Translations under genes and position numbers: made by a program
Source of the DNA: Streptomyces spirodelae
GTDB taxonomy: Bacteria > Actinomycetota > Actinomycetes > Streptomycetales > Streptomycetaceae
Assembly: GCF_017676385.1 (NCBI RefSeq)
Contig: NZ_JAFFZN010000026.1
Span: 62,001-126,000 of the forward strand
Direction of reading: 5' to 3'
DNA length: 64,000 bases
In this document: positions 59,057 to 64,000 of the stretch, one piece after another
Position numbering within the stretch: the stretch's first letter is position 1
Layout of the letters: each line of letters begins with the position of its first letter
Notes under the pieces: model-generated
Told to the model about the DNA's origin: nothing
Databases searched by the model: none
Seen by the model: only the letters and a program-made list of their open reading frames with translations

Positions 59057-59617
59057 TCACCAGTTCCCGGTGCCGCCCGTCAGCTCGCGGATCGCCGGTC
59101 TGGCGGCGTCCAGCACGGTCATGAACCAGGTGGAGAACGGGTCCGTCGCGTGCCGCTTCTCCAGCTCGTCCCAGGTCACGAACGCGGTCTCGGAGATCTC
59201 CTCGGGGTCAGGGCGCAGCTCGTCCCGCAGCAGCCCCACGAACAGGTGGTTGAACTCCTGCTCGACCAGCCCCGACGCCGGGTCCGGATGGTTGTAGCGG
59301 ACGGTGCCCGCCTCCCGCAGCAGCGAGGGCGCCACCCCCAGTTCCTCGCCGACCCGCCGGGCAGCGGCGGCGAACGGCGGCTCGGCCGGATACGGATGGC
59401 CGCAGCAGGTGTTGGACCACACCCCCGGAGAATGGTACTTGCCCAGCGCCCGGCGCTGCAGCAGCAGTCTGCCCCCCTCGTCGAAGAGGAAGACGGAGAA
59501 GGCGCGGTGCAGCTGCCCGGGAGCCACATGCGCGGAGAGCTTCTCCGCGGTGCCGATCGTCGTCCCGTCCTCGTCGACCAGTTCGAGCATGATCGGGGCC
59601 GCTGGGCTGTTCGCCAT
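59057..59617 (-). CDS. idi: Isopentenyl-diphosphate delta-isomerase, type I
   Basis: The 186-residue Nudix enzyme has WSNTCCGHPYP with catalytic Cys, the Nudix-type helix AAARRVGEELGV, and EFNHLFVG with catalytic Glu, ending in EEISETAFVTWDEL. It interconverts isopentenyl and dimethylallyl diphosphate for terpenoid, quinone and undecaprenyl synthesis. No terpene synthase or carotenoid genes are adjacent. GGATCACC lies ahead of the ATG. Confidence 0.94.
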   Translation of the reverse strand: MANSPAAPIMLELVDEDGTTIGTAEKLSAHVAPGQLHRAFSVFLFDEGGRLLLQRRALGKYHSPGVWSNTCCGHPYPAEPPFAAAARRVGEELGVAPSLLREAGTVRYNHPDPASGLVEQEFNHLFVGLLRDELRPDPEEISETAFVTWDELEKRHATDPFSTWFMTVLDAARPAIRELTGGTGNW

Positions 59618-59708
59618 GGTGATCCTTCGGGTGGGCCTGTGGGCAGCGTGATCCAGTGTGCCGCAGGCAGCACGTCAACTCCGCATTCTGCGGGATTCTG
59701 TCTACCTC

Positions 59709-59727
59709 GCGCGTATTCGCGCGTACC
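59709..59727. repeat. Tandem TCGCGCGTA repeats upstream of idi
   Basis: TCGCGCGTA occurs twice ten bases apart, and the core CGCGCG-TATT-CGCGCG also forms a perfect inverted repeat. It lies about 100 bases upstream of idi, so it may be an operator or, given its position after galE, part of a terminator. Confidence 0.5.
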
Positions 59728-59771
59728 TGTGCCCATTGCTGTCGATGTGCGACTGCCGACGACACGCCGTC

Positions 59772-60803
59772 TCAGGCCGTCGGCGTGCGGGCCTCCGGAT
59801 GGCGCAGCAGCCAGCCCTCCCACGCCGAGGCGACCATCTCGCGCACCCCGAAGCGCGGCTCCCAGCCCAGCTCCGTACGGATACGCTCCGCCGAGGCCAC
59901 CACCCGCGCGGGGTCGCCGGGGCGGCGCGCGACCACCCGGGGCGCCGGCTCCGGTCTGCCGGTGACCTCGGCCACGAGTTCGGCCATCTCCCGCACGGAG
60001 ACGCCGGTGCCGGTGCCGACGTCGAGTGTCAGGTCGCTCCCGGCCGTCCGCGGCTTCTCCTGCGCGGTTCCCTGCTCCGCCGGGGCGCCGGCCGCCAGGG
60101 CGCGGGCCGCCGCGACATGCGCCTCGGCCAGGTCCCGCACATGGATGTAGTCCCGTACGCAGGTGCCGTCCGGGGTCGGGTAGTCGTCGCCGAAGATCCG
60201 GGGGGCCTCGCCCCTGGTCAGCGCGTCGAAGAACATCGGGATGATGTTGAAGATCCCGGTGTCGGCCAGCTCGGGCTCCGCGGCGCCGGCCACGTTGAAG
60301 TAGCGCAGGCAGGCCGTGGTCAGCCCGTGCGCCCGGCCCGTCGCCCGCACCAGCCACTCGCCGGCCAGCTTGGTCTCGCCGTACGGGTTGATCGGTTCGG
60401 TCGGCGTCTGCTCGGTGACCAGGTCCACGTCCGGCATTCCGTAGACCGCGGCGGAGGAGGAGAAGACGAGGCGCCCCACCCCCGCGTCGACCACGGCACC
60501 CAGCAGGGTGACCAGTCCGTGCACGTTCTCCTCGTAATAGGCCAACGGCTGCTCGACGGACTCGCCCACCTGCTTCTTGGCCGCGAGATGGATCACACCG
60601 GTCACGCCGTGCTCGGCGAGCGTGCGGTCCAGCAGCGGGCGGTCCAGCACGGAACCGCGTACCAGCGGCACCTCGGGCGGCAGCCGCTCGGCCAGTCCGC
60701 TGGACAGGTCGTCCAGCGCGACGGCGCGCTCCCCGGCGGCCGTCATGGCCCGTGCGACGTGCGCGCCGATATAGCCCGCGCCACCTGTGATCAACCACGT
60801 CAT
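59772..60803 (-). CDS. galE: UDP-glucose 4-epimerase
   Basis: The 343-residue epimerase has the NAD loop TGGAGYIGAHVARAM at the N-terminus, HLAAKKQVGESVEQPL, SSSAAVYG and the catalytic YGETKLAGEW (Tyr-x3-Lys). Residues 212-235 include PDGTCVRDYIHVRDLA. It interconverts UDP-glucose and UDP-galactose for cell-surface sugars. It is divergent from the CDP-alcohol phosphotransferase cassette, with the PHO-box-like repeat in the shared interval. Confidence 0.94.
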   Translation of the reverse strand: MTWLITGGAGYIGAHVARAMTAAGERAVALDDLSSGLAERLPPEVPLVRGSVLDRPLLDRTLAEHGVTGVIHLAAKKQVGESVEQPLAYYEENVHGLVTLLGAVVDAGVGRLVFSSSAAVYGMPDVDLVTEQTPTEPINPYGETKLAGEWLVRATGRAHGLTTACLRYFNVAGAAEPELADTGIFNIIPMFFDALTRGEAPRIFGDDYPTPDGTCVRDYIHVRDLAEAHVAAARALAAGAPAEQGTAQEKPRTAGSDLTLDVGTGTGVSVREMAELVAEVTGRPEPAPRVVARRPGDPARVVASAERIRTELGWEPRFGVREMVASAWEGWLLRHPEARTPTA

Positions 60804-60891
60804 GGCCCGAACCCTATCGGCCTCGGTTGTGGCGCGAGCCGGTGATCCACCATGCTGGGGCGCGCGGGCGCTTCCCGGGCAACACCGGGGC

Positions 60892-60909
60892 GGTGAACGC
60901 TCGGTGAAG
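60892..60909. promoter_or_regulatory. PHO-box-like direct repeat with overlapping promoter
   Basis: GGTGAAC (60892-60898) and GGTGAAG (60903-60909) are spaced by 11 bases; on the other strand they read CTTCACC and GTTCACC, matching the direct-repeat units bound by PhoP in streptomycetes (two 11-nt units). GTGAAG lies 17 bp from GATACT (60927-60932), so the second repeat would occupy a -35 position. Confidence 0.6.
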
Positions 60910-61039
60910 GCTCCCTTTGGCGATCCGATACTCTCTGCCGACGTGCTGCCGACCCCCTGCGGGTGACGGCGCACGCTGCCCGCTGCCTCAGTTGTCCCCT
61001 CTCGCGCGGGTATGCCAGCTTCCAAGGAGTGAGTTCGTT

Positions 61040-62815
61040 CTGTCGACCGCCATCCTCACCGGTCCGCCGGTTGCCGGGTCGTCGCTCGAGGCCGACCTGC
61101 GCTCGCTCGGCTTCGATGTGCGCGTGGCCTCCCGGCCCGCCGAACTCGACGGCCACCTGGCTGCCGCGGCGGCGAACGAACGACTGGCCCTGATCGACCC
61201 CCGCTTCGTCGGCCACACCCACGCCCTGCGCCTCGCGCTGAAGGATCCCCGCTTCGAGGCGGGAGCGCTGCCCGGTGTGCTCGGCGTCACCCCCGAGGCC
61301 CGGCGCGCGCTGCCGGGCGCGCTGACGGGCGGCCCCCAGGAGGCGGCAGCGGCACTGGAGGCGGCCGGCGTGCAGGTGCACCGGCCCGAGCTGGGCACCC
61401 TCGTGGCGACCGTCCCCACCGACGAGACGGCGCGCAAGGAGGCCGAGGCCGCGGTCGCCGCGGTCGACGACGAGGCGGTACGGCTGCGCTCCGCGGTCAA
61501 GTCCCGCGACGGCTTCTTCACCACCTTCTGCATCAGCCCCTACTCGCGCTACATCGCCCGCTGGTGCGCCCGCCGGGGTCTGACCCCCAACCAGGTCACC
61601 ACGGCGTCGCTGGTCACCGCGCTGATCGCCGCCGGATGCGCCGCCACGGGTGAGCGGTGGGGCTTCGTCGCCGCTGGCGTGCTGCTGATCGCCTCGTTCG
61701 TGCTGGACGCGACCGACGGCCAGCTCGCCCGCTACGACCTGCAGTACTCCAAGCTCGGCGCCTGGCTCGACGCCACCTTCGACCGGGCGAAGGAGTACGC
61801 GTACTACGCGGGCCTCGCGCTCGGTGCGGCACGCGGCGGGGACGACGTATGGGCCCTGGCGCTCGGCGCCATGCTGCTGATGACCGCGCGGCACACCGTC
61901 GACTTCTCCTTCAGCGAGGCCGGTCAGGACGCCTCGGAGAACACCAGCCGCACCGCGGCCCTCTCCAGCAGGCTGGACAGCGCGGGCTGGACCGTATGGG
62001 CCCGGCGGATGATAGTGCTGCCCATCGGTGAGCGCTGGGCTCTCATCGCCGTACTGACGGCCGCCACCACTCCGCGCGTCACCTTCCTGGTGCTGCTCGC
62101 CGCGGGCACCCTCGCCGCCTGCTACACCACGGCGGGCCGGCTGCTGCGCTCCCTGCACCGCAGGGCCCGCACCGACCGCGCGGCCGCGGGCATCCGCGCG
62201 CTCACCGACAGCGGCCCGCTCGCCGAGCTCGCGGCGCGGCTGCTGCGGCCCGTCCGGCTGCCGCTGCTGGGTGTACCCGCCGTCGCCCTGTTCGGTGGCG
62301 CAGTGATCCTCGCCACCGCTTGGGCCGCGCCGCTCGGCGGCTACTGGCCCGTACTCGCGGCCGCGGTCTACGCACTCTGTGCCGGGGTCGCCCTCGCCCG
62401 GCCCCTCATGGGCCCGCTGGACTGGCTGCTGCCGCCGTTCTTCCGTATCGCGGAATACGGCACGATCCTGGTGCTGGCCGCCCGTGCCGACACCGACGGC
62501 ACGCTCCCCGCGGCATTCGGGCTGGTAGCGGCTCTCGCCTACCATCACTACGACACGGTGTACCGCATCCGCGGTGGCACCGGAGCGCCTCCGCACTGGC
62601 TGGTGCGGGCGGTCGGGGGGCATGAAGGACGGACCCTGGTGGTCACCGTCGCGGCGGCCCTCTGGCTGGGCGATGGCGGCCACATGCAAGGCTTCAATTT
62701 CGCGCTGACCGCGCTCGCCGTGGTCATCGCGGCCGTGGTGCTCGTCGAGAGCATCCGTTTCTGGGTGTCGTCGCAAGCACCCGCAGTACACGACGAAACA
62801 GGAGAACCCGCATGA
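61040..62815 (+). CDS. CDP-alcohol phosphatidyltransferase with extra N-terminal domain (DUF5941-like)
   Basis: The 591-residue membrane protein has a ~150-residue N-terminal soluble domain (TAILTGPPVAGSSLEADL), then the CDP-alcohol signature DATDGQLAR-x8-G-x3-D-x3-D (about 222-246), which binds the CDP group and metal. About ten hydrophobic helices follow to residue ~585. CDP-alcohol transferases join a CDP-activated alcohol to another alcohol, forming a phosphodiester. The only start with a good ribosome site is CTG at 61040 (AAGGAG ten bases upstream), which is an unusual codon. Its stop overlaps the next gene in ATGA. Confidence 0.82.
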   Translation: MSTAILTGPPVAGSSLEADLRSLGFDVRVASRPAELDGHLAAAAANERLALIDPRFVGHTHALRLALKDPRFEAGALPGVLGVTPEARRALPGALTGGPQEAAAALEAAGVQVHRPELGTLVATVPTDETARKEAEAAVAAVDDEAVRLRSAVKSRDGFFTTFCISPYSRYIARWCARRGLTPNQVTTASLVTALIAAGCAATGERWGFVAAGVLLIASFVLDATDGQLARYDLQYSKLGAWLDATFDRAKEYAYYAGLALGAARGGDDVWALALGAMLLMTARHTVDFSFSEAGQDASENTSRTAALSSRLDSAGWTVWARRMIVLPIGERWALIAVLTAATTPRVTFLVLLAAGTLAACYTTAGRLLRSLHRRARTDRAAAGIRALTDSGPLAELAARLLRPVRLPLLGVPAVALFGGAVILATAWAAPLGGYWPVLAAAVYALCAGVALARPLMGPLDWLLPPFFRIAEYGTILVLAARADTDGTLPAAFGLVAALAYHHYDTVYRIRGGTGAPPHWLVRAVGGHEGRTLVVTVAAALWLGDGGHMQGFNFALTALAVVIAAVVLVESIRFWVSSQAPAVHDETGEPA

Positions 62816-63549
62816 TCGGCCTCGTGCTGGCCGCCGGCGCCGGACGGCGTCTGCGCCCCTACACCGACACCCTGCCCAAGGCTCTGGTGCCCGTCGACGG
62901 TGAGACCACCGTGCTCGACATCGCCCTGGCCAACTTCGCACAGGTCGGTCTGACCGATGTCGCGGTCGTCGTGGGCTACCGCAAGGAGGCCGTCTACGAG
63001 CGACAGGCCGAGCTGGAAGCCAGGCACGGCGTCAAGCTCACCCTGATCGACAACGACAAGGCCGAGGAGTGGAACAACGCCTACTCCCTCTACTGCGCCC
63101 GTGAGGTCTTCAAGGAGGGCGTGCTGCTCGCCAACGGCGACACCGTGCACCCCGTCTCCGTGGAGAAGACGCTGCTGGACGCGCGCGGCAACGGCCAGAA
63201 GATCATCCTCGCCCTCGACACGGTCAAGGACCTCGCCGACGAGGAGATGAAGGTCGTCGTCGACCCGGCCAAGGGCGTGCAGCGCATCACGAAGCTGATG
63301 GACCCCGCCGAGGCCACCGGCGAGTACATCGGCCTCACCCTGATCGAGCCGGAGGCCGGCGCGGAGCTGGCCGACGCGCTGAAGGCCACCTTCGAGAAGG
63401 ACCCGCAGCTCTACTACGAGGACGGCTACCAGGAGCTGGTCAACCGCGGCTTCAAGGTCGACATCGCCCCCATCGGCGACGTCAAGTGGGTCGAGATCGA
63501 CAACCACGACGACCTCGCCAAGGGCCGGGAGATCGCATGCCAGTACTGA
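62812..63549 (+). CDS. Sugar-phosphate / polyol-phosphate nucleotidyltransferase
   Basis: The 245-residue enzyme begins MIGLVLAAGAGRRLRPYTD with the GxGxR nucleotide loop and TLPKALVPVDG (catalytic Lys). NGDTVHPVS carries a metal-binding Asp and VEIDNHDDL lies near the end. Relatives form NDP-sugars or, in IPCT-type proteins, CDP-inositol. Between a CDP-alcohol transferase and a glycerol-1-phosphate dehydrogenase-like gene, CTP-dependent activation of a polyol phosphate is the likeliest job. The start is ATGA-overlapped with the transferase. Confidence 0.85.
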   Translation: MIGLVLAAGAGRRLRPYTDTLPKALVPVDGETTVLDIALANFAQVGLTDVAVVVGYRKEAVYERQAELEARHGVKLTLIDNDKAEEWNNAYSLYCAREVFKEGVLLANGDTVHPVSVEKTLLDARGNGQKIILALDTVKDLADEEMKVVVDPAKGVQRITKLMDPAEATGEYIGLTLIEPEAGAELADALKATFEKDPQLYYEDGYQELVNRGFKVDIAPIGDVKWVEIDNHDDLAKGREIACQY

Positions 63550-64000
63550 CCCGCCTCATCCCGTCGCCGGTCGTCGTGGACATCAGCCGCGGCGCACTGG
63601 ACGACCTGGCGGGCCTGTTGGCCGATCAGCGGATCTCCACCAACGGCAAGCTCGCCTTCGCCATCAGCGGTGGCTCCGGCGCAGCGCTGCGCGACCGGTT
63701 CGCGCCCCTGCTGCCGAACGCCTCCTGGTACGAGGTGGGCGGTGGCACGCTGGACGACGCGATCAAGCTCGCCGACACCATGAAGAAGTCCGGGCGCTAC
63801 GACGCGGTCGTCGGGCTCGGCGGCGGCAAGATCATCGACTGTGCGAAGTACGCGGCCGCACGGATCGGGCTGCCGCTGGTGGCGGTCGCCACCAACCTCT
63901 CGCACGACGGCCTGTGTTCGCCCGTCGCCACCCTCGACAACGACGCGGGCCGCGGCTCCTACGGGGTGCCCAACCCGATCGCCGTCGTCATCGACCTCGA
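63537..64000 (+). CDS. Glycerol-1-phosphate dehydrogenase-like (AraM/EgsA) protein, partial
   Basis: The frame starts at ATG 63537, overlapping the nucleotidyltransferase end by 13 bases, and runs off the window after ~154 residues. GLGGGKIIDCAKYAA (NAD loop) and ATNLSHDGLCSPVATL are typical of AraM/EgsA-type iron or zinc-dependent dehydrogenases. These reduce dihydroxyacetone phosphate to sn-glycerol-1-phosphate, the archaeal stereoisomer also used by Bacillus. Other group III alcohol dehydrogenases share the fold, so activity needs testing; the SHDG signature favours this subgroup. Confidence 0.8.
   Translation, partial: MPVLTRLIPSPVVVDISRGALDDLAGLLADQRISTNGKLAFAISGGSGAALRDRFAPLLPNASWYEVGGGTLDDAIKLADTMKKSGRYDAVVGLGGGKIIDCAKYAAARIGLPLVAVATNLSHDGLCSPVATLDNDAGRGSYGVPNPIAVVIDL

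Noticed and set aside
1..64000. Mobile elements, integrated plasmids or prophage
   Set aside because: I saw no transposase, integrase, recombinase, terminal inverted repeats or attachment-site duplication. The only clear gene decay is the truncated ligase.

Overview
The window is GC-rich, densely packed actinomycete chromosome and looks like Streptomyces. Many starts are GTG, ATGA stop/start overlaps are common, and it carries a small two-domain laccase, a conservon with paired P450s, an SCO6745-family protein and SpoIIE/RsbW-type regulators. From memory the order (small laccase, ABC-F, thiolase/FadB, SCO6745-like gene, idi) resembles the S. coelicolor SCO67xx region. I could not check this. 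I see no tRNA, rRNA, transposase, integrase, CRISPR array or prophage block.

Layout. 1-5,007: end of an MMPL transporter, a DUF1266 protein, a flavoprotein oxidoreductase divergent from a TetR regulator across two matching operators, and a TerD protein. 5,107-10,778: two coupled secreted proteins (cupredoxin/DUF1080 and ThuA/PQQ-type sugar dehydrogenase) divergent from a Tat-secreted laccase. 10,779-16,497: a cold-shock gene with a structured leader, then small housekeeping genes (YchJ-like, VOC, saccharopine-dehydrogenase-like, Fpg/Nei, OsmC), a GH25 muramidase without signal peptide, and a membrane protein. 16,533-19,100: a large CaiB-type CoA transferase behind a truncated acyl-CoA synthetase. 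19,101-22,932: a small membrane protein and a 1,206-residue SLC5-STAC-GAF-SpoIIE-HATPase fusion. 23,056-25,811: an amino-sugar type operon (SIS isomerase, class II aldolase, DeoR repressor) behind a 44-bp palindrome. 25,864-35,395: a DUF1203 gene and a beta-oxidation block (racemase, acyl-CoA dehydrogenase, thiolase, FadB, MerR regulator, acyl-CoA synthetase). 35,443-41,262: a six-gene overlapping conservon operon cvnA-B-C-D plus two P450s, one lacking ExxR. 41,471-58,072: MpaB-like protein, M1 and M14 peptidases, amino acid oxidase, glycosidase with divergent ROK regulator, ABC-F with a long leader, nitroreductase, lipoprotein, Tex, SCO6745-like protein and enoyl-CoA hydratase. 58,258-64,000: RsbW-like protein, Idi, GalE, and a divergent cassette of CDP-alcohol phosphotransferase, nucleotidyltransferase and glycerol-1-phosphate-dehydrogenase-like protein running off the edge.

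The most interesting points are the transporter-sensor/SpoIIE fusion, the glycerol-1-phosphate/CDP-alcohol cassette behind a PHO-box-like repeat, the conservon with its ExxR-less P450, the secreted copper/sugar-oxidation cluster, and several well-formed operators. All functions are read from sequence and family knowledge; no database search was run.
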